IMG/VR virus record: IMGVR_UViG_3300048834_000930
Coordinates: 1 to 56,648 of that record
DNA length: 56,648 nucleotides
From: a virus
Strand: one strand, 5' to 3'
This document shows, one piece after another, positions 16,176 through 23,523 of the stretch; positions within the stretch are counted from its first letter, which is position 1; each line of letters opens with the position of its first letter. The notes under the pieces are model-generated. The model saw nothing but the letters and a program-made list of their open reading frames with translations. It made no database searches and was not told where the DNA came from. Both the position numbers and the translations under genes were made by a program.

Positions 16176-16487
16176 ATGCTCGGAAATATGTGTGATTCAC
16201 CATCAGATATTTGCAAATGCGCGGAGCGCCTGCTCCAAGTGCTCGATCTTGAGAAACTGATGCTGCTGACTGGCTCCGATGGCGTGGGTCGCGCATCAAA
16301 CGGGCAATGGATCGCCAGAGTTGGGGAACGAGTCACGCGCGCGGACAGCCTCGAGCTCGCCCTCGTCCAGCATTTGCTCGCAGAAAATCCGAAGGTCACT
16401 TCTACCGTCAACCTCCCGTCAACAAAAAAGCGTGTTCTAGAATTTGGCCGATTAGTCCGCAAGAAGTCTCGAGGATTGATCATGTAG
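16176..16487 (+). CDS. Hypothetical protein overlapping the left attP arm
   Basis: A 103-residue ORF from ATG 16176 (MLGNMCDSPSDICKCAERL). It has a believable helical middle (LLQVLDLEKLMLLTG) and a basic end. The frame crosses the integrase arm sites at 16402-16423 and stops just before the tRNA core, so it may be a small accessory gene or only an open frame. There is no Shine-Dalgarno upstream. Confidence 0.35.
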   Translation: MLGNMCDSPSDICKCAERLLQVLDLEKLMLLTGSDGVGRASNGQWIARVGERVTRADSLELALVQHLLAENPKVTSTVNLPSTKKRVLEFGRLVRKKSRGLIM

Positions 16488-16662
16488 ATTAGCCTCCGAA
16501 GCCGAAGGTCACAAGTTCGAACCTTGTCGCGCGCACCACTGAAAACACTGTTCTGCCGAAGAATGGACCCTAAAACGACCAAAAGAAGTTCTGGCGAATA
16601 GAAGGCGAATAGCAGGCATTTACACCCAAATCGCACTAGGTTACCGTCAACTTACCGTCAAC
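16402..16662 (+). other. attP: arm sites flanking a tRNA-Arg(CCG) 3'-half core
   Basis: The core at 16494-16538 is the 3' part of a tRNA: anticodon loop CTCCGAA (anticodon CCG, Arg), GCCGA, variable AGGTC, T arm ACAAG-TTCGAAC-CTTGT, acceptor CGCGCGC, A and CCA. No 5' half lies upstream. Left arm: CTACCGTCAAC and CTCCCGTCAAC (16402-16423). Right arm: TTACCGTCAAC twice (16641-16662). All are in the same orientation with an 11-bp period, as integrase arm sites are. A second 11-bp-phased pair, GGCGAATAG at 16593 and 16604, may bind an accessory factor. Arms on both sides mean this is an unintegrated attP. Confidence 0.85.
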
Positions 16663-16688
16663 TTCCAGGATGACGGTGAGGTTTCACG

Positions 16689-17909
16689 GTGCCGAAACTT
16701 GTCAAAAAAGTCATCGAGCAGGCCGAGCCTCGAGCCCGGCCGTACGAGATCATGGATGACGAATTGCGGGGCTTCGGGGTCCGCATTCAGCCGTCATGCG
16801 CTCGCACGCCGAAGGGCACGCGTGTGTTTTTCGTGCGCGTGTACCCGCGAGGAACCGATCGAGAGAAGAAGGTTACGCTCGGCGTCTATGGCGTGATCAC
16901 TATCGACGCCGCCCGCGACAAGGCAATTCAGATCCTTGCTACTGCGCACGAGGGTGGTGACGTTCGACCGGCGCCGTTACCAAGCGTGATGACGGTGGCG
17001 GAATTGGCGAGAATCTATCTCGATCAGCACCTTGCAGTGCACGGAACGAGATCGACGCAGGTGGCGGCCAAGTCACTTTTCAATCGACACCTCATTCCGC
17101 GCTATGGCGAGTATGACGTCGAGAAAATCGATTTCGCGGCGGTGGCCAAACACCATTCGGAGCTTGGCGCGACGAATCCAGAGGTGGCCAATCGGATGGT
17201 CACGATGCTCGCCGCGGTTCTTGCGTGGGGCACCTCGCACGGTCATCGGCGGTCGGCGACGACGCCATGCAAGTGGGACAAGCGCGGGCGAGTCGGAGTC
17301 CGCAAATTTCAGGAGAAGCCACGCGAACGATTCCTGACCGAGGAGCAGGTGCAAAAGCTTGAGATGGCCTTGCGAAACGCGGAGAGCATCGACGGCAAGC
17401 GCAAGGGAGCGGTAAAGATCGATACCTGTGAACTGATCCGCCTCTTTCTCTATACCGGCGCGAGGTTCGGCGAGCTCCACAAGATCACTTGGTCGTTCGT
17501 GGACTTGGAGAATCGAAGGTTGCGTCTCTATCAAACGAAAGAAAAGAAACCAAAGTTCATTCCGCTCAGTGATGGCGCATTCGAGATTTTGGAACGACAC
17601 AAGAATCGAAGGAAGAACGAGCCAAGCGATCGCGTGTTCGACTGCTACAACCCACAACGATCGTGGTCAAAAATCATTCGACCCGCCGCCGGTCTTGATG
17701 CGACCGAGGACGAGCAGGCTTTCACCATTCACGGCTTTCGACACAATCTCGCGTCAATGGGCTTGAACGACGGGCTCTCGCTCCGGACGATCGGTCAATT
17801 GTTGGGTCATTCAAGCGAGAAGACAACCGCTCGCTATGCCCACTTTGCGGACCAGACTTTGACCGACGCCATGCAGCGCATCGGCGACAAGATTAAGCGA
17901 AAGAGCTAG
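16689..17909 (+). CDS. int: Tyrosine recombinase integrase
   Basis: A 406-residue protein from GTG 16689. The N-terminal ~90 residues are the DUF4102-like arm-binding domain of tRNA-targeting integrases (VKKVIEQAEPRARPYEIMDDELRGFGVRI, split; TLGVYGVITIDAARDKA). A SAM-like core-binding domain follows (VAELARIYLDQHLAVHG). The catalytic domain shows Arg in YTGARFGEL (about residue 260), the beta-hairpin Lys in YQTKEKKPKF, HGFRHN, LGHSS and the nucleophile Tyr in ARYAHF (about 386). It recombines attP with the 3' end of host tRNA-Arg(CCG). The gene starts 27 nt after the right arm sites, so integrase binding could repress its own promoter. Confidence 0.95.
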   Translation: MPKLVKKVIEQAEPRARPYEIMDDELRGFGVRIQPSCARTPKGTRVFFVRVYPRGTDREKKVTLGVYGVITIDAARDKAIQILATAHEGGDVRPAPLPSVMTVAELARIYLDQHLAVHGTRSTQVAAKSLFNRHLIPRYGEYDVEKIDFAAVAKHHSELGATNPEVANRMVTMLAAVLAWGTSHGHRRSATTPCKWDKRGRVGVRKFQEKPRERFLTEEQVQKLEMALRNAESIDGKRKGAVKIDTCELIRLFLYTGARFGELHKITWSFVDLENRRLRLYQTKEKKPKFIPLSDGAFEILERHKNRRKNEPSDRVFDCYNPQRSWSKIIRPAAGLDATEDEQAFTIHGFRHNLASMGLNDGLSLRTIGQLLGHSSEKTTARYAHFADQTLTDAMQRIGDKIKRKS

Positions 17910-18136
17910 GCCGCGTCACTGAGCTCGTCCGGCTCGATGCTGGCGACCGTGAGAAGCTCTGCGATCGCGGCCATCACTTCGTTTGTGCAGTGCACGATCA
18001 TCGATCGCGCGATGGCGCCGTCGTGATTGGCGAGTGTCTCCGCGTGCAGGTTGGCCGCCCATTGGACGACGCGCATGGAGAGGCAGGGGAGGACTGGGTT
18101 GAGGACCATAGGCCGTGCTCGACCAGCGGCCGACAT
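17906..18136 (-). CDS. Hypothetical protein
   Basis: A 76-residue protein, MSAAGRARPMVLNPV..., on the minus strand, ending tail to tail with the integrase (4-nt overlap). It is helical (VQWAANLHAETLANHDGAIARSM) with no recognised motif. It is the last gene of the 17906-20128 minus-strand block. Confidence 0.45.
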   Translation of the reverse strand: MSAAGRARPMVLNPVLPCLSMRVVQWAANLHAETLANHDGAIARSMIVHCTNEVMAAIAELLTVASIEPDELSDAA

Positions 18137-18192
18137 GTGTTGCGTAAGCTAGGCGAAGGCAGCGAGATTTTATTTGCGTTCAATTGTTACGG

Positions 18193-18339
18193 TTACTTCT
18201 TTTGCTGATCAGTTGGCGGCCGCGGATTTGAATCGACGCCACTCCGCCTGGTATCGAGATTCTTCGGATCGGCAGGCGGAATCGGGTTTGGCTTGCGCGT
18301 GATAGTAAGAGGCTCACCCTTAGTCTGATCCTGTGACAT
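18193..18339 (-). CDS. Small proline-rich protein, partner of SLATT-like copy A
   Basis: A 48-residue ORF from ATG 18339 (MSQDQTKGEPLTITRKPNPI) overlapping the end of the two-TM gene at 18320-18847 by 20 nt. It is polar and Pro/Lys-rich, without TM. Its start resembles that of the ORF at 18932-19108, which overlaps the paralogous two-TM gene in the same way: both begin MS-x4-x-EP-(L/F)-T. The repeated arrangement argues that both are real. Confidence 0.5.
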   Translation of the reverse strand: MSQDQTKGEPLTITRKPNPIPPADPKNLDTRRSGVDSNPRPPTDQQKK

Positions 18340-18847
18340 TATGCGACTTTTGCACACCTGCGGCAGAAATTCCAAGTGCATCATGGGCTTCGCGCTGAAA
18401 TTTGAGAATGCGCCGCTTGGAGTCGCTAACACTGTTCTGCAGCTTACCTATGGCCATAAGTTCCGATTCAAGCCTTTGAATTTCTTCGTCAGAGATCTCG
18501 TGGCCAAGCTCGCATTTTCGCCAAAGCTCCTTCGTTTTTTGCACCAAATCGGTCCAGCGAGGAATGGATAGCGAGAGGCAGACGATCTTTTCTCGCAAGC
18601 ATAGCCATCGCTCAAGACTAACAAGTGCAGCTGGCAATGCGGCCAAAATTGAAGTTGCAAGCGGCTCCTTGCCAGCATAGGACAGCAAACTTGTCAGACC
18701 CGTGGAGATTACCCCGCCTGCGTAAGCAATGCCGAGCAGCCTTCGGCTCCAGTCGTACATCGACTTTGCTTGCAACAGATTGGCCAGCGAGTCACATCTG
18801 AGATCGTTAATGGCAATTCGAACTGGCTCTGGATTGATGCTCACCAT
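18320..18847 (-). CDS. Two-TM SLATT-like membrane protein, copy A
   Basis: 175 residues from ATG 18847 (MVSINPEPVRIAINDLR). A helical N-terminus is followed by two TM segments (LLGIAYAGGVISTGLTSLLSY and, less clearly, LATSILAALPAALVSL) and a long cytoplasmic coiled coil (RWTDLVQKTKELWRKCELGHE; IQRLESELMAIGKLQ). This is the SLATT layout (SMODS- and SLOG-associating two-TM effectors). It is paralogous to copy B at 19041-19607: LPAALVSLERWLCLREKIVCL against IPAVLVALERSLGLREQIVIL. SLATT proteins are thought to form pores in defence systems. In a prophage it could give superinfection exclusion. No nucleotide-sensing partner is adjacent. Confidence 0.6.
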   Translation of the reverse strand: MVSINPEPVRIAINDLRCDSLANLLQAKSMYDWSRRLLGIAYAGGVISTGLTSLLSYAGKEPLATSILAALPAALVSLERWLCLREKIVCLSLSIPRWTDLVQKTKELWRKCELGHEISDEEIQRLESELMAIGKLQNSVSDSKRRILKFQREAHDALGISAAGVQKSHNVTGSD

Positions 18848-18892
18848 GCGTCTGATGATCGCAGAGTGAGGCCAAAAAAACAAAACCAAGGC

Positions 18893-18917
18893 TCACTCCC
18901 CATCCAATTTCGACGGC
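18893..18917 (-). repeat. 25-bp repeat upstream of copy A
   Basis: Matches 19670-19694 at 24 of 25 positions. On the minus strand it encodes the last residues (PPSKLDGE-stop) of a truncated copy of the regulator gene's 3' end, and lies 45 nt before the start of SLATT-like copy A. It marks the boundary of an old tandem duplication. Confidence 0.85.
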
Positions 18918-18931
18918 GGGCGCATCACGAC

Positions 18932-19108
18932 TTACTCGGCCGGCTTAGGCGGATTGCTTCCGGATGGGTCGCTTGGCAATGAAGGCGAGGGAGTTGGCTG
19001 CGGGCGAGGCAGTGTTGCCGGTCGCTGCAACTTTGTATCCTCACGTCGTTCGGGTGTTGTTGCTGGGCGAAGTGGCTTCGTAAAGGGCTCTCTCTCGTTT
19101 CCGGACAT
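18932..19108 (-). CDS. Small proline-rich protein, partner of SLATT-like copy B
   Basis: A 58-residue ORF from ATG 19108 (MSGNEREPFTKPLRPATTPE), overlapping the 3' end of copy B by 68 nt in another frame. It is strongly proline-rich (PATLPRPQPTPSPSLPSDP), so probably disordered or SH3-ligand-like. It is the counterpart of the ORF at 18193-18339. Because Pro-rich frames can arise as shadows in G+C-rich DNA, the case rests on the repeated arrangement. Confidence 0.45.
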   Translation of the reverse strand: MSGNEREPFTKPLRPATTPERREDTKLQRPATLPRPQPTPSPSLPSDPSGSNPPKPAE

Positions 19109-19607
19109 GAGGCAGCATTTTAGCGTCTGGAGGCAGCAGGCCAAGTGCAATTTCGGCCTTTATTAGAAACTCAGCCGACGCCTTCTCGTCATCTGGAAGT
19201 GACGCCTGGGCACTCTCAATCGCGTCACGCTTAGATTCGAGGCGCCTGATGTCATCTTTTAAAACCAGCTCGCCGGAGATCACCTCTCGGTAGAGATCGC
19301 ACGCCTCACGATCTAGTTCGAGCCACTGACTATGCGTTCTGCCAAGGATCACAATCTGCTCTCTTAGGCCAAGGCTTCGCTCAAGAGCCACCAGAACCGC
19401 TGGAATCCCGGTCAATACTGTTAGCAGCAGCTTCTCCCAGCCGACGCTTGCGCCGTATGCAGTAACAAGAGACATGACTGCTCCAGTGAACATCATGGCA
19501 TTGAGATACCTCCGCGCACGGTCAAGATTCGCCTTGCACTGCAAATAATTCATCCGAGCATAAACACGCAGTTCATTCGCTGAGATCTGAATCGGAGTCA
19601 ATTCCAT
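19041..19607 (-). CDS. Two-TM SLATT-like membrane protein, copy B
   Basis: 188 residues from ATG 19607 (MELTPIQISANELRVYARMN), with GGGAAGG upstream. Same plan as copy A: an N-terminal helix with N-LR, two TM segments (LNAMMFTGAVMSLVTAYGA; LLLTVLTGIPAVLVAL), then LERSLGLREQIVILG and a coiled coil (DDIRRLESKRDAIESAQ), ending in ALGLLPPD. Identity to copy A is moderate by eye, highest after the second TM, so the duplication is old. It lies 62 nt downstream of the regulator gene on the same strand and may share its promoter. Confidence 0.6.
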   Translation of the reverse strand: MELTPIQISANELRVYARMNYLQCKANLDRARRYLNAMMFTGAVMSLVTAYGASVGWEKLLLTVLTGIPAVLVALERSLGLREQIVILGRTHSQWLELDREACDLYREVISGELVLKDDIRRLESKRDAIESAQASLPDDEKASAEFLIKAEIALGLLPPDAKMLPHVRKRERALYEATSPSNNTRTT

Positions 19608-19669
19608 GTGCGAACCTTCCCGCAAATCACTCTGAAAGCAAACTCAAGGATCATCCCCGCCATCGGCGA

Positions 19670-19694
19670 TCACTCCCCATCCAATTTCGGCGGC
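19670..19694 (-). repeat. 25-bp repeat upstream of copy B
   Basis: Partner of the repeat at 18893-18917. Here it is the intact 3' end of the regulator gene (…PPKLDGE-stop), 62 nt before the start of copy B. Spacing between copies is 777 bp, the length of the duplicated unit. Confidence 0.85.
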
Positions 19695-20128
19695 CACTCA
19701 CCTTCCCAACCCGGAGGACGGCCGGCCTTGAGCACACCCGCCGTGAGCATCCATCGGCCCACGGTTGCGGTTCCCATCGCATTGCATGCTTTCGACCACT
19801 TTTCGATGGCCAGTCGCAAGGCTGGATCTATTTCGATGCTGATTTTCGGGCTCTTGGTTCTTGGGGTCTTGGTGGCAGACGAGTCAATCTCAAGATTGCC
19901 AAAAAGAACCTCTCGTTGCGCCTCTTCCTCTAGCGTTATGGCCTTGTCGCGACGGCGGCCACCCTCAGATGTCTTTTCTCGAGAGAGAGCATCAAGCGTC
20001 GCTGCGTCGAGCTCTGCCTCTGCCACCCTCATCTCCTGTGTCATGGCGGCAATAGCCTCCTGATCGCCGGAGGATAGGATTTCAACGAGGGAATCCGTCG
20101 CTTCCTGCAGTCGCCGAGTTGCGGCCAT
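19670..20128 (-). CDS. Putative DNA-binding regulator (RHH-like C-terminus)
   Basis: 152 residues from ATG 20128 (MAATRRLQEATDSLVEIL); a TTG at 20158 is possible. The first two thirds are a charged coiled coil (MTQEMRVAEAELDAATLDALSRE) with a basic patch (GGRRRDKAITLEEEAQREV; TKTPRTKSPKISIEID). The end, ISIEIDPALRLAIEKWSKA followed by VGRWMLTAGVLKAG, has strand-helix-helix spacing like a ribbon-helix-helix domain. It is divergent from the excisionase-like gene at 20350, the position of a lysogeny repressor. A structural match would be needed to exclude other roles. Confidence 0.5.
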   Translation of the reverse strand: MAATRRLQEATDSLVEILSSGDQEAIAAMTQEMRVAEAELDAATLDALSREKTSEGGRRRDKAITLEEEAQREVLFGNLEIDSSATKTPRTKSPKISIEIDPALRLAIEKWSKACNAMGTATVGRWMLTAGVLKAGRPPGWEGEWPPKLDGE

Positions 20129-20311
20129 GAGTCGCCGCGTTCGAGGGACAAGGGTCAAGGCGCGGAGTATGCCAAAGTCGAACGCTTGTGCACCTGAACG
20201 GATTATCAGTGCTTTAGATCCTAGAATTCACGCTTTCTGGGCCGCACGTTCATTTCCGCTCGAAATGCGCGCTATGTCCGCATTTAATACCACGAAATTA
20301 CTCCCACGTAA

Positions 20312-20340
20312 TTGCATGGCAATACAAAAGAGCGTATACC
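20312..20340 (+). promoter_or_regulatory. Candidate early promoter with an embedded palindrome
   Basis: TTGCAT (20312-20317), 17-nt spacer, TATACC (20335-20340). The palindrome ATTGC-ATG-GCAAT (20311-20323) covers the -35 box and could be an operator for the divergent regulator. The ATG of the next gene is at 20350, about where transcription would start plus a few nt, and it has no Shine-Dalgarno, so the transcript may be nearly leaderless. Confidence 0.4.
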
Positions 20341-20349
20341 CAATAGCAG

Positions 20350-20709
20350 ATGCCTGAATCCAAACGACAGCCGGACTACGGCTTTCTGGCCGAACTCGAA
20401 AATGCCGGCCAACAGCTACTCACCCCGGCCGAGGCGAGTCGCGTCCTCGGAATTACCGAGTCAGCGCTCTACCAACGCCGACGCCAAGGCGTCGCGCCGA
20501 ACTACAACAAGCGCGAGGACGGTCGCGTGGTCTATCTGCTCGAAGTTATCAGTGTGTACCTGCGAGGCGCGAGCACGGCTTCCACAACTGAATCGCGTGC
20601 GCGGAGACTCGGCCTTCTGCCCGCCAAAACCATCACGAAGTCGCGGGGCTCCAAATCTCAGCCAGTAATCAGCCGCAAGCCAGGCGAGGGGGTCTCCCGT
20701 GACCGGTGA
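20350..20709 (+). CDS. Excisionase-like / helix-turn-helix protein
   Basis: A 119-residue protein with a MerR/HTH_17-type winged helix in residues 22-70: QQLLTPAEASRVLGITESAL (helix-turn-helix), YQRRRQGVAPNYNKREDGRVVYLLEVISVYL (wing and last helix). Xis proteins and phage transcription factors share this fold. It is the first gene of the rightward early operon, divergent from the regulator at 19670-20128. It could direct excision with Int, or open early transcription. The basic tail (TITKSRGSKSQPVISRK) is probably disordered. Confidence 0.7.
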   Translation: MPESKRQPDYGFLAELENAGQQLLTPAEASRVLGITESALYQRRRQGVAPNYNKREDGRVVYLLEVISVYLRGASTASTTESRARRLGLLPAKTITKSRGSKSQPVISRKPGEGVSRDR

Positions 20710-20929
20710 GCCGACGCCTGAGCCAGTGCCCGATCTCGCGGCTTACAACGCGTTTCGGGAATTCGTCACTGAACGCACCAATGTGGCCAACGCCGCAAAC
20801 GCCAAACTGGAAACCGTGAAGACTCATGTCGAAGCAATCCGAACCCTCCACACCGCCGGAAACACCCCATCGACCACCGAGGCCATTGAGGCTCTCGCAA
20901 CATTTCTCGGCATGCCCCCGGGAGTTTAG
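20699..20929 (+). CDS. Hypothetical small helical protein
   Basis: 76 residues from GTG 20699, overlapping the previous gene by 11 nt. An acidic Pro-rich N-terminus (MTGEPTPEPVPD) precedes a coiled-coil-like helix (TERTNVANAANAKLETVKTHVEAI). No motif. Downstream, 20934-21002 contains a 22-codon ORF (MFPHCAKQVLTVG...) that I would not call a gene. Confidence 0.5.
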   Translation: MTGEPTPEPVPDLAAYNAFREFVTERTNVANAANAKLETVKTHVEAIRTLHTAGNTPSTTEAIEALATFLGMPPGV

Positions 20930-21054
20930 GCCGATGTTCCCGCATTGCGCCAAGCAAGTGCTCACCGTCGGCAAGATGACCGGCGCTCTCGTTAGTCACT
21001 AAACAACTTTCATAGACTGTTTTTGCATGCGTGAAATATCGCCACGGGATTCTT

Positions 21055-21219
21055 ATGTCTTGGAATCAGCCACTTTACGACGATGACAGCGATTTTGATC
21101 AGCGCGAATGGCTGGACCCTAGCGAGCTTCCGCGCCCGAAATGCCGGTTTTGCGGCGGCCAAGGCTGGACTTGGGAAGGCGGCCCATGCGGCTGCGACGA
21201 GCGAGAGAAGGCCGAATAG
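21055..21219 (+). CDS. Small CxxC zinc-motif protein
   Basis: 54 residues from ATG 21055 (MSWNQPLYDDDSDF). The C-terminal half, CRFCGGQGWTWEGGPCGCDE, has the CxxCxGxGW and CxC arrangement of half a DnaJ-type zinc finger. Small single-zinc proteins like this recur in the early regions of phages. The function is unknown. Confidence 0.5.
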   Translation: MSWNQPLYDDDSDFDQREWLDPSELPRPKCRFCGGQGWTWEGGPCGCDEREKAE

Positions 21220-21296
21220 GCCAATCGAGGTTTGCCCCTCGAATCCAGCGTTCACGTCGTGAACATTGGCTTCGGTGCGCAAAAAGGAGTTCGAAT

Positions 21297-21809
21297 ATGG
21301 AAATTGTTTCAAGAATAGAAGTTAGAGGTCGCGCAGCGTCGCGGGAAGTGGCAAATCGCTACCGCGTGCTCGCGGATGAATGCGAGGAAAAGGCGACGCA
21401 CATCGAGCGCGCGTCCGCCTACAACCCCAATGCAACCATCGAGTTCGCCGGCGGCCAATGGGTTGCTGGAATGACGATCGAAGGCTGTGGCATCCATTGG
21501 GAAGTCGAAGCTGCGGCCGACGATCCGCTTTCGGCTTCCATCGCGCTGTCGGATCGTGTCCTCGCTCGCGCAACCTTTCTTGATGTTGCGATATTGCCAA
21601 GCTTCGAGGTTCGGGCGGTCACGAATCTTGGTTGCTTTCGCGGCAAACTCATCCATTGGACGTCTCAACTGACGTTCGCCGCAAAGCTTGATGAGGATGA
21701 CCTTGCCGCGCTTGAGGATCTCGGCATCGAGGTTGATGCCGCAAATGGTGGATTTTTGATCGTCAAGGATCGCTATTCGAGCGATGGGAAGTCGAGGCCC
21801 AAGGTATGA
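21297..21809 (+). CDS. Hypothetical protein
   Basis: 170 residues from ATG 21297, preceded by AAAAAGGAG. A short helical lead (SREVANRYRVLADECEEKATHIE) is followed by strands (IEFAGGQWVAGMTIEGCGIHW; FEVRAVTNLGCFRGKLIHW). No family recognised. It overlaps the methyltransferase gene by 4 nt, so the two are coupled. Confidence 0.55.
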   Translation: MEIVSRIEVRGRAASREVANRYRVLADECEEKATHIERASAYNPNATIEFAGGQWVAGMTIEGCGIHWEVEAAADDPLSASIALSDRVLARATFLDVAILPSFEVRAVTNLGCFRGKLIHWTSQLTFAAKLDEDDLAALEDLGIEVDAANGGFLIVKDRYSSDGKSRPKV

Positions 21810-22438
21810 GCGACACACTTTTTGCCGAGGTTCCGAGCGAGAAGCGACTAGCCAAGTTCGAGGTCAACTACACGCCGATCAGTGTCGTGCGCCAATGTCT
21901 AACCAAATTGAAGCAGCGCCACGACCTGAAAGTGAAGTCGTTTCTCGACCCGTCGGCTGGGTCTGGCGTGTATTGCAAAGTGGTCCGCGAACTTTGGCCG
22001 AGCGCCTACATTTGCGCGGTTGAACCACGCGAGGAAGAGCGGGAGGGGCTGCTCAAGCTGGCTGACGATGTGACGATCGATACATTCGACCACGCGAGCT
22101 GGTCTCCCAACTCGTTTGATCTCATCGCAACAAATCCACCTTTCACTTTCACTCACGCCTTGGTGCGATCAATCATCGAGAACGGCCTCTGCGATATGCT
22201 CTTTCTTCTCGACAAAACGCAGGCGTTTCAACGCAGCAAAGCCGGCGTCAAATTGCTTGAGGACTGCCCGCCGGCCGAGGAGTATCGCATCGCCCAATCG
22301 ATACGGTTTCGCGCTAAAGGATCGGGCGACAGCATCTGTTATTCTCATTGGCTTTGGAACTTAAACACCGCGTCGCTTGGCCATTGGAACGCGATTCAAC
22401 TGCCCCTCTTGGACGCGGCGGAAAGGCGTCACCGATGA
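21806..22438 (+). CDS. N6-adenine-type DNA methyltransferase
   Basis: A 210-residue protein. SAM-binding motif I is FLDPSAGSGVYCKVV (about residues 48-62), with DPSAGSG as in Dam/M.TaqI-type enzymes; an acidic residue of motif II lies in AVEPREEE; motif IV is TNPPF (about residue 110), the N6-adenine or N4-cytosine catalytic tetrapeptide. It has no separate target recognition domain and is short for a stand-alone restriction-modification enzyme, so it is likely an orphan phage MTase that protects phage DNA. No endonuclease gene is adjacent. Confidence 0.8.
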   Translation: MSDTLFAEVPSEKRLAKFEVNYTPISVVRQCLTKLKQRHDLKVKSFLDPSAGSGVYCKVVRELWPSAYICAVEPREEEREGLLKLADDVTIDTFDHASWSPNSFDLIATNPPFTFTHALVRSIIENGLCDMLFLLDKTQAFQRSKAGVKLLEDCPPAEEYRIAQSIRFRAKGSGDSICYSHWLWNLNTASLGHWNAIQLPLLDAAERRHR

Positions 22439-22662
22439 GTAAGCCGCGAACAAAGCCGATTCCGCCCTTCATCGCCATGTATCGCACGCCTCGCGTCTCC
22501 GATACCGACACTTTCGGGCGCGTGCTCGTTTGGGATGGCGTTGGGTATCAACCGCGAGCCGTCGAATTGATGGACGACCGCGACATTTGGGTCCCGATGC
22601 CGCGCCGACCCACAAAGGCGTTACTCGCCCGCGCTGCGAAAGTTGAAAAGGTTGCATCATGA
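22435..22662 (+). CDS. Hypothetical small protein
   Basis: 75 residues from ATG 22435 (MSKPRTKPIPPFIAMYRTP), in an ATGA overlap with the methyltransferase stop and with its own stop overlapping the exonuclease start. Basic, with a short beta middle (GRVLVWDGVGYQPRAVEL). No family. Confidence 0.5.
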   Translation: MSKPRTKPIPPFIAMYRTPRVSDTDTFGRVLVWDGVGYQPRAVELMDDRDIWVPMPRRPTKALLARAAKVEKVAS

Positions 22663-23291
22663 ATCTCACCGACATCGACGGCCTTGTGCTCTTCTTCGAC
22701 ACCGAGACCACTGGTCTGCCCGACGATCGTTTGCCTTACGAGCACCCCTCGCAGCCGCACATTGTTCAGCTGGCGTGGTGCCTTGCGCGACCTGGCGGCG
22801 GCATTTCGAGTGAGGGCGGTTTCATTATCGACGCGGGCGTGCCGGTGCCAAATGCCGCAGCGAAAGTGCACGGCATCACGACGGAACGCGCCAAAGCAGA
22901 GGGAATCGCAGCCCGCAGTGCCCTGCATATCTTCTGCGCGCTGGCGAAGAAGGCTGTCGCCGTGTGCTGCCACAATGTCGAGTTCGACTTGCTCATGATC
23001 GACATCGCGCTCCACCGTTGCGAGCAGGGCAGGGCGCGAGACGCCATTCGGGCAATGCCCAAGATTTGCACAATGGAGCTCTCACGCGACATCTGCAAGA
23101 TTCCACCAACCGAGCGAATGATCGCGGCTGGCAGGACTGGATTCAAATCGCCTTCGCTCATGGAGGCGCACAAAATCGTCGTGGGCTACGAATTCGATGG
23201 TGCACATGATGCGCGGTACGATGTTCGCGCGTGTCGAAACATTTTTGAACAATTGCGAATTATTGAGCACGGTGCTATTTTGGCGAGATAG
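22659..23291 (+). CDS. DnaQ-like 3'-5' exonuclease
   Basis: A 210-residue protein of the DEDDh type. ExoI: FFDTETTGLP (Asp and Glu, residues 10-16); ExoII: CCHNVEFDLLMIDIAL (Asp near 110); ExoIII: HDARYDVRACRNIF (His and Asp near 190). Spacing and length fit the DNA polymerase III epsilon-type exonuclease fold, used by phages for replication or repair end-processing. It lies in the recombination-replication operon; no polymerase is encoded in the window. Confidence 0.85.
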   Translation: MNLTDIDGLVLFFDTETTGLPDDRLPYEHPSQPHIVQLAWCLARPGGGISSEGGFIIDAGVPVPNAAAKVHGITTERAKAEGIAARSALHIFCALAKKAVAVCCHNVEFDLLMIDIALHRCEQGRARDAIRAMPKICTMELSRDICKIPPTERMIAAGRTGFKSPSLMEAHKIVVGYEFDGAHDARYDVRACRNIFEQLRIIEHGAILAR

Positions 23292-23298
23292 GATTGGT

Positions 23299-23523
23299 AT
23301 GAACTATCGGCAGGTAAACAATGATATCGGCAAAGAGGCTCGCATTTTTGTCCCGGATGGGATGCCGCCGCTGAGCGTCGACTTTGCTCCGTCTAGCGAT
23401 GGGGTTGGCTACTCGGCGGACGGGTGGCACTGCAAGTGTTACGATAGAGGTGATATTGCCCTGGGTCCGCGATGGGAATATCACAAGTCGCCCAAGCAGC
23501 GGCGCGGTCACCCGATCAAGTAG
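23299..23523 (+). CDS. Hypothetical small protein
   Basis: 74 residues from ATG 23299 (MNYRQVNNDIGKEARIFVPD). Beta-rich with a basic end (SPKQRRGHPIK). No motif beyond a single Cys-Lys-Cys. It lies 7 nt after the exonuclease stop. Confidence 0.5.
   Translation: MNYRQVNNDIGKEARIFVPDGMPPLSVDFAPSSDGVGYSADGWHCKCYDRGDIALGPRWEYHKSPKQRRGHPIK

Noticed and set aside
16494-16538. A functional tRNA gene
   Set aside because: Only the 3' half from the anticodon loop on is present; the upstream bases do not form acceptor or D arm. It is an attachment-site core.
20934-21002. 22-codon ORF MFPHCAKQVL...
   Set aside because: Too short to judge; no ribosome binding site, motif or repeated context.
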